This document shows, in pieces, positions 23,370 through 30,327 of a stretch of DNA of 64,000 nt. Source of the DNA: a virus; IMG/VR virus record IMGVR_UViG_3300005466_000026, positions 1 through 64,000 of that record; one strand, written 5' to 3'. Numbering within the stretch: position 1 is the stretch's first letter; each line of letters begins with the position of its first letter. Both the position numbers and the translations under genes were made by a program. The notes under the pieces were generated by a model that had not been told where the DNA came from, did not search any database, and saw nothing but the letters and a program-made list of their open reading frames with translations.

Positions 23370-23686
23370 GACATCTCAGACTTCTGCATCAGTTCAACAA
23401 CGACTATCGCCGCAGAGAGTTCCGCGGCAGACAGTGCGTACTTATCTCGACTGCGGCGATCTGGATCGTGACAACGCTGATCACCGGCATGGACGTCATG
23501 CTCGCGGTAGCCGCGCTGGAGCTGAGCTGCGCGGTCACAGAGGCGCAGCGGTTCCGCAGAACCGGCCAGTACATACAGACGAATGGTCACATCATGGTCG
23601 GAGCGTCCGAGCACGACGAGAGACAGAGGCATCTTCTCAGGAGGGGGTTTCAGGATGACTACACCAGAGCGCTCACGCGACAGTAA
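23366..23686 (+). CDS. Membrane protein
   Basis: 106 residues from a GTG in a GTGA overlap. One or two hydrophobic segments (VLISTAAIWIVTTLI and VMLAVAALELSCAV) after a basic N-terminus. It overlaps the next gene by 32 bp. Function unknown. Confidence 0.5.
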   Translation: MRHLRLLHQFNNDYRRREFRGRQCVLISTAAIWIVTTLITGMDVMLAVAALELSCAVTEAQRFRRTGQYIQTNGHIMVGASEHDERQRHLLRRGFQDDYTRALTRQ

Positions 23687-23816
23687 CCTGCCGGCGAGAA
23701 TCCTGACGATGGTCATGATCCTAGTGATAGTAGCCATCATGCTCCAGCTCAAGAGAGTCGAGACGCTGGTGCACAAGATAGACGAGAGGCTGTTCAACGT
23801 GGAGATGGCCAGATGA
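23655..23816 (+). CDS. Single-pass membrane mini-protein
   Basis: 53 residues: basic N-terminus, helix (ILTMVMILVIVAIML), then a short amphipathic helix (VETLVHKIDERLFNVE). The pattern would also suit a small i-spanin-like or holin-like protein. GGAT is near the ATG. Function unknown. Confidence 0.55.
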   Translation: MTTPERSRDSNLPARILTMVMILVIVAIMLQLKRVETLVHKIDERLFNVEMAR

Positions 23817-24031
23817 GCGCAGATCTTCTCACTAACCTAATTCTGATAGCCTCTATCTCGGTGGTCTCGTACTGCCTCGGTAGAAGAAAGATGCCGAGCG
23901 AGCGAACCATGATCGAGCATCTGGTCAAGCTCCGCGCCAGAAGGATGGTGGAGTTCGTGGCCAGATCCAGGATAGAAGACGAGATAAACGCCAAGGCGAT
24001 GACTCTGGCAGGGAGGGCATTCAGGTCGTGA
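23813..24031 (+). CDS. Single-pass membrane protein
   Basis: 72 residues: an N-terminal helix (LLTNLILIASISVVSYCLG), then a charged cytoplasmic helix. ATGA-coupled upstream, TGATG-coupled downstream. Function unknown. Confidence 0.55.
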   Translation: MSADLLTNLILIASISVVSYCLGRRKMPSERTMIEHLVKLRARRMVEFVARSRIEDEINAKAMTLAGRAFRS

Positions 24032-24120
24032 TGCACGAGATCATGAGAAACCCCTGGATCTACCTCGTGGCAGCATTTCTGCTGGGACTTCTGTCCGCGA
24101 TCATGGGAGTACCGCTGTGA
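24031..24120 (+). CDS. 29-residue membrane peptide
   Basis: MHEIMRNPWIYLVAAFLLGL and nine more residues: one membrane helix. Its start shares an A with the previous stop, and its stop overlaps the next GTG, which supports it as a real gene despite its size. Confidence 0.5.
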   Translation: MHEIMRNPWIYLVAAFLLGLLSAIMGVPL

Positions 24121-24227
24121 ATATGTCAGATCCAACCGAGTGGCCAGCACTGGCGATAGCCGTAGTCTGCATGGGTACGGTCGCGATAGTGCTACTGCTC
24201 ATACTCAAGTACGGAGCCGCAGGATGA
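24117..24227 (+). CDS. Single-pass membrane mini-protein
   Basis: 36 residues (GTG at 24117, or ATG at 24123), with one helix (LAIAVVCMGTVAIVLLLIL). The stop overlaps the next ATG. Function unknown. Confidence 0.5.
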   Translation: MNMSDPTEWPALAIAVVCMGTVAIVLLLILKYGAAG

Positions 24228-24496
24228 CGCTAGAAGAGGAGACTCTGCTCGAGAGAGTGATCGAGCGAATGACGTGGAAGGAGATACACGCCTATCAGGC
24301 CGAGATGCAGAAGGGACAGTCCATCTACGAGGACGCCGGAGGCTTCCTCATGCGCGGTCTGCGCAGGCTGTTCGGTCTCAAGGAGGTGCGCTACCCGGAG
24401 ATCATCAACTACCAGAACGCCGCGCGAGCGATGGTGCGCAGCCTCAAGGACCGAGAGTCCCACAAGAAGCCCAACAAGAGAAAGTCTAGGCGATGA
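24224..24496 (+). CDS. Hypothetical helical protein
   Basis: 90 residues: acidic N-terminal helices and a Lys-rich end (SHKKPNKRKSRR). ATGA-coupled at both ends. No family recognised. Confidence 0.55.
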   Translation: MTLEEETLLERVIERMTWKEIHAYQAEMQKGQSIYEDAGGFLMRGLRRLFGLKEVRYPEIINYQNAARAMVRSLKDRESHKKPNKRKSRR

Positions 24497-25263
24497 CTCA
24501 TCAGGTCAAGAAGGCCGTCTGCTCCGTCTGCATGAAGGATCTAGACCGCAGCGTGCCGATAGACGCGGAGGAGATTACGTGCTTCTTCTGCTGCCAGATA
24601 CGCGGCGACCCGATAGAGATCGCGAAGAAGTACTCCAAGGGTGGTCGCGCTCGTCTCCAGTGCACGGTGGACGCAATTCGCAGCGCGAACCACCTCAAGC
24701 TGGACGGCGACTTCGTGGAGTGCGGAGTCTGGATGGGCGGTCACGTCATGCTGGCTAGGATGCTCAGCCCTGATCGGCGATGCTGGCTCTACGACACGTT
24801 CGAGGGGATGCCTCCCCCGGGACCGCACGACATCAAGCACAACAAGCCGGGGGACAATCCGTACCGTGCGTCTGCGCACATGGCCCGCAAGAACGGACTG
24901 CCGATGTCGAGAGCTCCCATAGATCAGGTTATGGACGCGTTCCGGAGCGAGGGGCTGATGGACGACAAGAAGATGAGATTCGTGCCCGGACTGGTGGAGG
25001 CGACGCTGCTGATGCCGGAGAACCTCCCGGACAAGATCTCGGTGCTTCGCCTGGACACGGACTGGCACGACAGCACCAAGATGGAGCTGGAGGTTCTGTA
25101 TCCTAGGCTGCAGCGCGGCGGCTATCTGATCATCGACGACTTCGGGCACTGGGAGGGCGCGAGGAAGGCGACGAAGGACTACTTCGCGGCGCACAAGATG
25201 GACTTCGGTCGCCTGCGTCACGTCGACTACACCTGCGTCTACTGGATCAAGGGAGAGACGTGA
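24493..25263 (+). CDS. TylF/MycF-like O-methyltransferase
   Basis: 256 residues. The first 45 carry two CxxC pairs (CSVCM and CFFCC), an added zinc-ribbon-like head. Residues 60-256 match the TylF/macrocin O-methyltransferase family: GDFVECGVWMGGHVMLA (SAM site), CWLYDTFEGMPPPG, ISVLRLDTDWHDSTKMELE and GGYLIIDDFGHWEGARKA. The DTD and DDFG acidic residues are the expected metal/catalytic positions. The family methylates sugars in antibiotics and surface glycans; in a phage, glycan modification is a reasonable inference. Confidence 0.85.
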   Translation: MTHQVKKAVCSVCMKDLDRSVPIDAEEITCFFCCQIRGDPIEIAKKYSKGGRARLQCTVDAIRSANHLKLDGDFVECGVWMGGHVMLARMLSPDRRCWLYDTFEGMPPPGPHDIKHNKPGDNPYRASAHMARKNGLPMSRAPIDQVMDAFRSEGLMDDKKMRFVPGLVEATLLMPENLPDKISVLRLDTDWHDSTKMELEVLYPRLQRGGYLIIDDFGHWEGARKATKDYFAAHKMDFGRLRHVDYTCVYWIKGET

Positions 25264-25406
25264 TGAGCAGCACCTTCGTCTGGATCGCGACTGGAATGTA
25301 CGTCGCGCAGGCTTTGGTGTATGCTCTGGAGGGCAGATATCCGCACGTCGCTATCATGGCCGGTTACGTTCTGGCCAACGTCGGGATAATCTGGAGCGTC
25401 AGCTAG
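25263..25406 (+). CDS. Two-helix membrane mini-protein
   Basis: 47 residues: MSSTFVWIATGMYVAQALVY, then AIMAGYVLANVGIIW. TGATG coupling upstream. Function unknown. Confidence 0.5.
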   Translation: MSSTFVWIATGMYVAQALVYALEGRYPHVAIMAGYVLANVGIIWSVS

Positions 25407-25419
25407 GAGGAGAAGAGAG

Positions 25420-25626
25420 ATGGCGAAGCTGCAGGTAGAGGACCTAGAGGTCGGCGACCGCGTGACGCACGCCAGCGCGGGCGACGGCACCGTCAAGAGG
25501 AAGGAGCTCAACAGCGTCACGGTCGTGTACGACATGCTCGATAAAGACGGCATACCGTTCACCTCCAGATACGAGCGCGAGTGGCTCGCGGAGTACGACT
25601 TCCTGACCAAGAAGGAGGGTTTCTAA
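25420..25626 (+). CDS. Small beta-barrel-like protein
   Basis: 68 residues: VEDLEVGDRVTHASAGDGTV, then VTVVYDMLDKDG, a KOW/SH3-like pattern that recalls the small CarD_TRCF/RapA-N-like beta domain. AGGAGAAGAGAG precedes the ATG. The function is not proven. Confidence 0.55.
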   Translation: MAKLQVEDLEVGDRVTHASAGDGTVKRKELNSVTVVYDMLDKDGIPFTSRYEREWLAEYDFLTKKEGF

Positions 25627-26147
25627 TGACCAAGAGAGTCTACATACTGTTCGGCGGCATCTGGAGCTGGGACGGCGTCGCCACGTCCGCGGGAATGAAC
25701 ATTCTGGCGTCGAAGCTGGCTGCGCTGCCGGACGTCGTCGTCAAGAGCTACTCGTGGGCGGACTACAAGCGATGCTTCGCCGACCAGAACACAGAGGTCA
25801 AGGCGAAGGACAAGATGATCGGGATCGGGTACTCCGGCGGCGGACCGCACATGACGATGATCGCGAACATGATGAGCCCCTACCGAGAAGTCATGGATCT
25901 CATGGTGCTGTACGATCCGTCGCCTCCGCAGTGGATGCAGCGAATTCACGGAAACGTGAAGCGAGCAGTCTGCTACCAGAACGAGTCGCCGACTTGGTTC
26001 ATCTATCCTCTCGGCGCGGCCAAGCTGGAGGCGGCCAGCGACGGACCGAAGATCGAGGTCGTGCCGCTGAACATGAACCATCTGGCCGTGCAGTACGACA
26101 CCGTCCTGCACGACAAGACGGTCGAGTACGTGAGGGCAGTCCGATGA
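25626..26147 (+). CDS. Alpha/beta-hydrolase-like protein
   Basis: 173 residues. VYILFGGIWSWDG near the N-terminus, IGIGYSGGGPHMT (a GxSxG-type nucleophile elbow, about residues 72-79), LYDPSPP, and a C-terminal MNHLAVQYD with a candidate catalytic His. It is shorter than most hydrolases in the family. The substrate is unknown. It shares coupled starts with the genes on either side. Confidence 0.6.
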   Translation: MTKRVYILFGGIWSWDGVATSAGMNILASKLAALPDVVVKSYSWADYKRCFADQNTEVKAKDKMIGIGYSGGGPHMTMIANMMSPYREVMDLMVLYDPSPPQWMQRIHGNVKRAVCYQNESPTWFIYPLGAAKLEAASDGPKIEVVPLNMNHLAVQYDTVLHDKTVEYVRAVR

Positions 26148-27478
26148 GAAGCGATCCGTATCAGACGAGAGCTCGCGAGCTCTGCTTGGCAGCGGGCGTA
26201 GACCCGGACAGCCGCGTCGGCGAAGGCCGAGGAATGCCTGCGTGGTGCGCGTACAGAGACGCCGCGAGAAAGGAGCACGTCGCAGCGGAGGCGTCCAAGA
26301 CGGCCGCGGAGATAGCCGTCAAGCCGCAGGATCCCAGGTACAGGGACAGTCCTCTGCGCGTCTTCGGAGAGCACGACGACAACACCATCAACCAGATGAA
26401 GAACTGCATGAGCGTGGGCAACGCCGTCGCAGGAGTGATCTGCGCCGACGGACATCTGGGCTACGCTCAGCCCGTCGGCGGCGTGATAGCCTACGAGAAG
26501 CAGATCAGCATCAGCGGCGTCGGCTTCGACATCGGCTGCGGAAACATGGCGGCTCGTCTGGACGTTCCCTACTCGCAGATCAAGGACCGCGTCGGTCCAC
26601 TGCTGAGGGATATCCAGAAGGTGATATCGTTCGGCGTCGGCAGAACCAACGACGAGCGTGTGGAGCACGCCCTCCTCGACGACTCCGAGGCGTGGAGAGA
26701 GGCCGACAGGGAGGACTACCGCCAGAAGGCGGCAGCTCAGCTCGGCACCGTCGGGTCGGGTAATCACTACGTGGATCTCCTGCGAGACGAGGACGGCCTC
26801 GTGTGGATAGGAGTTCACTTCGGCAGCAGAGGCCTCGGTCACAGCAGCGCGACCAAGTATCTCAAGGCTGCAGGAGGCAAGGACGGCATGAACGTTCCGC
26901 CCGCAGTGATAGACGAGGACAGCGAGCTCGGTCGGCGCTACATAGCCGCGATGGAGCTGGCCGGACGCTACGCCTACGCAGGACGCGAGTGGGTCGTCGA
27001 GCGAGTTCGCCGAATGATCGGCGGGAACGTTCTCGACACGATCCACAATCACCACAACTACGCCTGGAGGGAGCGTCACGGAGACAGGGATCTCTGGGTC
27101 GTTCGCAAGGGCGCGACGCCAGCATTCCCCGGTCAGCGCGGCTTCGTCGGCGGATCCATGGGCGACGACGCGGTGATACTCGAGGGAGTCGACAGCCAGG
27201 AGGCCAAGGACTCTCTCTACTCCACCATCCACGGAGCTGGCAGGCTGTTCGGCCGCAAGGAGGCCAAGCGACGCTTCAGCAGGCAGGAGATGGACGCGTG
27301 GCTGACGGCGCGAGGCGTGACGCTGGTGGGAGCAGATCTCGACGAGAGTCCTATGGCCTATCGCAGACTGCCGGACGTGCTCAAGCATCACTCGCAGTCG
27401 GTCAGAGTGCTGCACACGCTGCGACCATTCGCCGTCGCGATGGCGGGAGCGGGCGAGTTTGATCCGTTCAGGGACTAG
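26144..27478 (+). CDS. rtcB: RNA-splicing ligase RtcB
   Basis: 444 residues, close to the full family length. RtcB motifs in order: ICADGHLGYAQPVGGVIAY, GVGFDIGCGN (Cys and Asp metal site), GTVGSGNHYVD, GVHFGSRGLG, HNHHNYAW, then GFVGGSMGDDAV and STIHGAGRLFGR, where the family has its guanylylated His. RtcB joins 2',3'-cyclic-phosphate or 3'-phosphate RNA ends to 5'-OH ends with GTP and Mn2+. In a phage it would repair tRNAs cut by host anticodon nucleases. No other RNA repair gene is near. Confidence 0.93.
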   Translation: MRSDPYQTRARELCLAAGVDPDSRVGEGRGMPAWCAYRDAARKEHVAAEASKTAAEIAVKPQDPRYRDSPLRVFGEHDDNTINQMKNCMSVGNAVAGVICADGHLGYAQPVGGVIAYEKQISISGVGFDIGCGNMAARLDVPYSQIKDRVGPLLRDIQKVISFGVGRTNDERVEHALLDDSEAWREADREDYRQKAAAQLGTVGSGNHYVDLLRDEDGLVWIGVHFGSRGLGHSSATKYLKAAGGKDGMNVPPAVIDEDSELGRRYIAAMELAGRYAYAGREWVVERVRRMIGGNVLDTIHNHHNYAWRERHGDRDLWVVRKGATPAFPGQRGFVGGSMGDDAVILEGVDSQEAKDSLYSTIHGAGRLFGRKEAKRRFSRQEMDAWLTARGVTLVGADLDESPMAYRRLPDVLKHHSQSVRVLHTLRPFAVAMAGAGEFDPFRD

Positions 27479-27482
27479 AGAC

Positions 27483-27587
27483 ATGGACAAGGTAGACTTC
27501 GTCAACTCGTTCGCGTGGCTGTACGTCAGCGTCCTCGTCGCGGCGTCGGTCGGGTTCTTGTCCTGGATAGCGGGAGGACACAGATGA
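27483..27587 (+). CDS. 34-residue membrane peptide
   Basis: One helix (FAWLYVSVLVAASVGFLSWI). The stop overlaps the next ATG. The call rests on coupling and hydrophobicity only. Confidence 0.45.
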   Translation: MDKVDFVNSFAWLYVSVLVAASVGFLSWIAGGHR

Positions 27588-27775
27588 TCCCAGGTATGGT
27601 CTTCAAGTTCAAGCGGTCCGCCGACGGCGGACCCATGACGATCAACGGCGTGACGGTGACGAGAGGCGAGACGCTGATCATTCGTCACCCAGACGGTCGG
27701 CCGGTGGTGGCCGGCGATCTGGAGGCGGGAGTCACGTACGAGGTGGAGAACGGCGTGCTGAGAAGGATAGGCTGA
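27584..27775 (+). CDS. Hypothetical small beta protein
   Basis: 63 residues with regular beta pattern (MIPGMVFKFKRSADGGPMTI and VTYEVENGVLRRIG). Follows a 4-bp ATGA overlap. No family recognised. Confidence 0.55.
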   Translation: MIPGMVFKFKRSADGGPMTINGVTVTRGETLIIRHPDGRPVVAGDLEAGVTYEVENGVLRRIG

Positions 27776-27777
27776 GG

Positions 27778-28017
27778 ATGAGATGCGCTTGGTGCGGCAC
27801 GCCGACTCTGACTGCCAAGTCTCACCGTCTTCACACGAAGAACTGCGAGGAGCGCAGATGGTGTCAGACGTGCGGCTGGTGCGACACTCGCCACACGGAC
27901 GGTAGTCCGGTCGGTGTCATCTTCTCGGACGGTCCGTTTCAGATAGGACCAGTCTGCGACAGCTTCAAGCCGAAGCCGCGCCGCTACAGAGTACACGGAA
28001 GGAGAGTTAGACTATGA
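27778..28017 (+). CDS. Cys-rich zinc-binding protein
   Basis: 79 residues: CAWCG, then H...C, then CQTCGWC and a basic tail (RRYRVHGRRVRL). Probably two zinc sites. It overlaps the next gene by 4 bp. Function unknown. Confidence 0.55.
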   Translation: MRCAWCGTPTLTAKSHRLHTKNCEERRWCQTCGWCDTRHTDGSPVGVIFSDGPFQIGPVCDSFKPKPRRYRVHGRRVRL

Positions 28018-28178
28018 GCAAGCGCAAGAGAGGAGGCGCGAGCGTTCCCTGCATCTGCAGCAAGAGCGCTCCCTCCAGGGTTCTAGACACCAGACGCAGG
28101 CAGTCGTCGGTCATTCGGCTGAGAGTCTGCGTCGAGTGCGGCAAGCAGTTCAAGACCAGAGAGAAGAGGGTGTCGTGA
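28014..28178 (+). CDS. NrdR-like zinc ribbon protein
   Basis: 54 residues: CICSKSAPSRVLDTRRR, then IRLRVCVECGKQFKTRE. The order (CxC, V.D.R, IR.R..C..CG..F.T.E) matches the N-terminal zinc ribbon of the ribonucleotide reductase repressor NrdR; the ATP-cone domain is missing. It may bind DNA without nucleotide sensing. This could be a phage decoy of NrdR, which is inference. Confidence 0.65.
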   Translation: MSKRKRGGASVPCICSKSAPSRVLDTRRRQSSVIRLRVCVECGKQFKTREKRVS

Positions 28179-28360
28179 GCGACAGAGTCAGGCTGCTGAT
28201 CAGCTGCGAGAGGTGCGGCGGGATGAGACTCACCGACTGGAGAGTACTCGAGACGACTCTCGACTGGAGGTACGTCGAGACCAGCGAGCTCGGCGTCAGG
28301 CCTCACAGCCCGGAGACCATGTGCGGCCGATGCCGCAAGCTGGAGAGGAGAGAAGAATGA
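28175..28360 (+). CDS. Zinc-ribbon mini-protein
   Basis: 61 residues from a GTG in a GTGA overlap. CERCGGM near residue 12 and CGRCRKL near the end, four-Cys zinc-ribbon spacing. Function unknown. Confidence 0.55.
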   Translation: MSDRVRLLISCERCGGMRLTDWRVLETTLDWRYVETSELGVRPHSPETMCGRCRKLERREE

Positions 28361-28656
28361 AGAAGCGCAACGTCGTGATCGACGGCTTCAGGACCGCGGT
28401 CTCCGTCGAGGACGAGTTCTGGAGAGAGCTAAAGAGAATGGCGGCCAGAGAAAATACCACTCTCGGCGAGCAGGTGAGACTTGCCAGCTGCGACCTTCCT
28501 ACTCACAACCGAAGCAGCGCGGTTCGCTGCTACGTCCTCAAGAGAGTCAGGGAAAAGCATGACGATAGACGGCGGACTGCGGAAGGAGTTCAGGAGACGC
28601 ATCAGGGACGTCCACTGGCAGACGATCGAGAGGCTCCTGGACAGGGGCGTCCCTGA
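28357..28656 (+). CDS. Ribbon-helix-helix regulator (RHH_4-like)
   Basis: 99 residues. The N-terminus, RNVVIDGFRTAVSVEDEFW, then helix 1 and LGEQVRL, then SSAVRCYVLKRVRE, is the RHH_4 pattern of alphaproteobacterial ribbon-helix-helix proteins. These dimerise and bind DNA as small repressors. The last 31 residues overlap the next gene (98 bp) and are low complexity, so the folded part is residues 1-68. ATGA-coupled upstream. Confidence 0.75.
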   Translation: MKKRNVVIDGFRTAVSVEDEFWRELKRMAARENTTLGEQVRLASCDLPTHNRSSAVRCYVLKRVREKHDDRRRTAEGVQETHQGRPLADDREAPGQGRP

Positions 28657-29023
28657 CTCGAACGTCTGCTGCGACGGCGTCGACACCTGGATCGAGTACA
28701 AGTTCACTCGCAAGTGGTACGTCAAGATCCGACCAGAGCAGATCGGCTGGCACCTGACCCGCGCCAGACACGGCGGTCGCAGCGTCATAGCCGTGCGGCA
28801 GACCATCGCCCCCGGCCCTCGCCGCGGAGACGCCGTGGACGCCCTGTGGTTGATACAGGGCAGCGCGGCTGCAGTGCTGGCGGAGCATGGTCTGCAGCCG
28901 TACCACAGGGTCTTATCGGGAGGTGCTAGGTGGCCTAGGGACGTCCTGGGACGCTGGTACGGCGGACCGGGGGTTTGGCCGTGGCAGGACGTCAGAGCTG
29001 TTCTGGCGGGTCGCCGCGCGTAG
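28559..29023 (+). CDS. PD-(D/E)XK nuclease (VRR-NUC-like)
   Basis: 154 residues. WQTIERLLDRGVPDSNVCCD, then TWIEYKFTRKWYVKIRPEQIGWH, carry the PD...(D/E)xK signature (Asp, then Glu-Tyr-Lys) and the RPEQxxW helix of VRR-NUC-like phage nucleases; a GGRSVIAVRQ strand follows. The family includes Holliday-junction and structure-specific nucleases. The 3-prime half is Pro/Gly/Trp-rich. It overlaps the RHH gene by 98 bp. Confidence 0.75.
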   Translation: MTIDGGLRKEFRRRIRDVHWQTIERLLDRGVPDSNVCCDGVDTWIEYKFTRKWYVKIRPEQIGWHLTRARHGGRSVIAVRQTIAPGPRRGDAVDALWLIQGSAAAVLAEHGLQPYHRVLSGGARWPRDVLGRWYGGPGVWPWQDVRAVLAGRRA

Positions 29024-29039
29024 CAGAAGGAGAGGCGAG

Positions 29040-29279
29040 ATGGAGAGCAGGCAGAACGGACCCGGACCAGAGAAGGTGATCATACCGGCGTCTCTGTACG
29101 AGAGACTGAGAAAAGAGGGTCACGACATGAGGCTGTATCAGCCGAGCGAGATGATACCCGCGTGGGAGCCGGACGACAGAATGAGCTGGTGGCGCTGGCT
29201 ACTCGTCGTTCTCATAGTCGCGTTCGTGGTTCTAACGGCGCGAGAGCTGTACGAGATCATCAATCATCCTGGAAGGTAG
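29040..29279 (+). CDS. Membrane protein
   Basis: 79 residues: a soluble N-terminal 50 residues, then one helix (LLVVLIVAFVVLTA) and a short tail. It ends 1 bp before the GcrA-like gene. Function unknown. Confidence 0.55.
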   Translation: MESRQNGPGPEKVIIPASLYERLRKEGHDMRLYQPSEMIPAWEPDDRMSWWRWLLVVLIVAFVVLTARELYEIINHPGR

Positions 29280-29280
29280 C

Positions 29281-29775
29281 ATGTGGACCGCAGAAGAAGA
29301 GGATCTGCTCAAGCAGATGATAGCCGAGGGATTGACGGGAGCTCAGTGCGCGGCTCAGCTGCCCGGGAAGAGTAGGAACGCCGTGATCGGCAAGGTGCAC
29401 CGGATGGGGGACCGGATGCCGCGCACGAACAGGCCGCGCAGCAAGAAGACCAAGGTCAGCACGCACGCCAGAGACGACGTTCCCTTCTGGCCGCAGTACC
29501 CCACGCTGACGACGAGAGGCAGGAAGGGGAGCGACATCCCGAAGCTCAGCAGCTCGGTCGAGGTCGCAGCGCCCGTCAGTCTTCTAGAGCTGGAGAAGCA
29601 TCACTGTCGCTGGCCGGTGGACCACGACGGCAGAACGAAGTTCTGCGGCAGAAGTCGCTCCGAGCCTGATCCGTACTGCGAGGATCACATGTCGCAGAGT
29701 CGTCGCGGAACGCAGAAAGATCCCCCTCCCGACCCTGGATACGGGCCGAGAGGGGGATCGTTTCGGTTTCGCTAG
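29281..29775 (+). CDS. gcrA: GcrA-family cell-cycle regulator
   Basis: 164 residues, the usual GcrA length. N-terminal helix-turn-helix: MWTAEEEDLLKQMIAEGLTG, then RNAVIGKVHRMG (GcrA RNAVIGKVHRL). C-terminal RNA-polymerase-binding part: HHCRWPV, KFCGRSR and PYCEDH. The linker is basic and Thr/Ser-rich. In Caulobacter GcrA binds sigma70 and activates promoters with methylated GANTC sites. A phage copy could redirect host transcription or itself activate phage promoters; this is inference. It is the last gene of the rightward block, and its 3-prime end contains a terminator hairpin. Confidence 0.9.
   Translation: MWTAEEEDLLKQMIAEGLTGAQCAAQLPGKSRNAVIGKVHRMGDRMPRTNRPRSKKTKVSTHARDDVPFWPQYPTLTTRGRKGSDIPKLSSSVEVAAPVSLLELEKHHCRWPVDHDGRTKFCGRSRSEPDPYCEDHMSQSRRGTQKDPPPDPGYGPRGGSFRFR
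29719..29759. terminator. Bidirectional terminator inside 3-prime end of gcrA-like gene
   Basis: Perfect 10-bp stem GATCCCCCTC / GAGGGGGATC (29719-29728, 29750-29759) with a 21-base loop, followed on the plus strand by GTTTCGGTTTCG and on the minus strand by TTTCTGCG. It lies in coding sequence just before the convergent boundary at 29772-29775, so it can stop transcripts from both sides. Confidence 0.65.
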
Positions 29776-29981
29776 CTCCTCATCTCTAGTCGGGGGTTGA
29801 TGTTCACCGGCTCCTTCGGCCGCAGCGACATGGGACAGTCGCTCTTGGCGACGTCCGTCACTCGGTCCTGGATCTTGTGGCAGGTGCTCTCCAGTCCGAG
29901 TCCGTCCTTGAAGCTGCAGTAGTTCGCGACGAAGAAGTAGCCGAGGGCTGCTCCTATCGTTATGATCTTGATGGCTGTCAT
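29772..29981 (-). CDS. Small membrane-anchored protein
   Basis: 69 residues from the ATG at 29981. An N-terminal helix (AIKIITIGAALGYFFVANYC) and a Cys-containing periplasmic tail (STCHKIQ, DCPMSL). The stop CTA on the plus strand forms, with the opposing gcrA-like stop, the shared tetramer CTAG at 29772-29775. Function unknown. Confidence 0.55.
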   Translation of the reverse strand: MTAIKIITIGAALGYFFVANYCSFKDGLGLESTCHKIQDRVTDVAKSDCPMSLRPKEPVNINPRLEMRS

Positions 29982-30265
29982 TCGTCGTATCCTCTGAGTT
30001 CGTGTGGTTCCACCTTCAGCTTGACCTGCAGAACGCACACCCATCCAGAGGGACGGGGAAATCTGCGGGGGATCGGTCTACCGACCATGATCCACTCGTC
30101 GTACTCGCCGCAGAACTCCCTCACGCACCTCTCGATGCGAAGATAGTCCTGCGTCGTAACTATCATGTTCACCCATCCGAGACGATGGGAGGGCGACACG
30201 GTCCAGGCCACGCCTGTTCGCTCGTTCCTGACCGTGATGCTTCCTAGTCTAGCCGCTGCCGTCAT
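29978..30265 (-). CDS. Hypothetical protein
   Basis: 95 residues, mostly beta with one helix (YLRIERCVREFCGEYDEW). ATGA overlap with the next gene. No family recognised. Confidence 0.55.
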   Translation of the reverse strand: MTAAARLGSITVRNERTGVAWTVSPSHRLGWVNMIVTTQDYLRIERCVREFCGEYDEWIMVGRPIPRRFPRPSGWVCVLQVKLKVEPHELRGYDE

Positions 30266-30291
30266 GAGTCTAACCCTCTAAGGTGTGGGAA

Positions 30292-30314
30292 GGACGGTCC
30301 CTCGGGGACCGCCC
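30292..30314 (-). terminator. GC hairpin after basic-protein gene
   Basis: CGGTCCC / GGGACCG (30295-30301, 30305-30311) with a 3-base loop and two more pairs outside a mismatch. It is in the 62-bp gap after the gene ending at 30328. No clear T run follows, so factor-independent termination is uncertain. Confidence 0.45.
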
Positions 30315-30327
30315 TCCTCTGTTCAGA

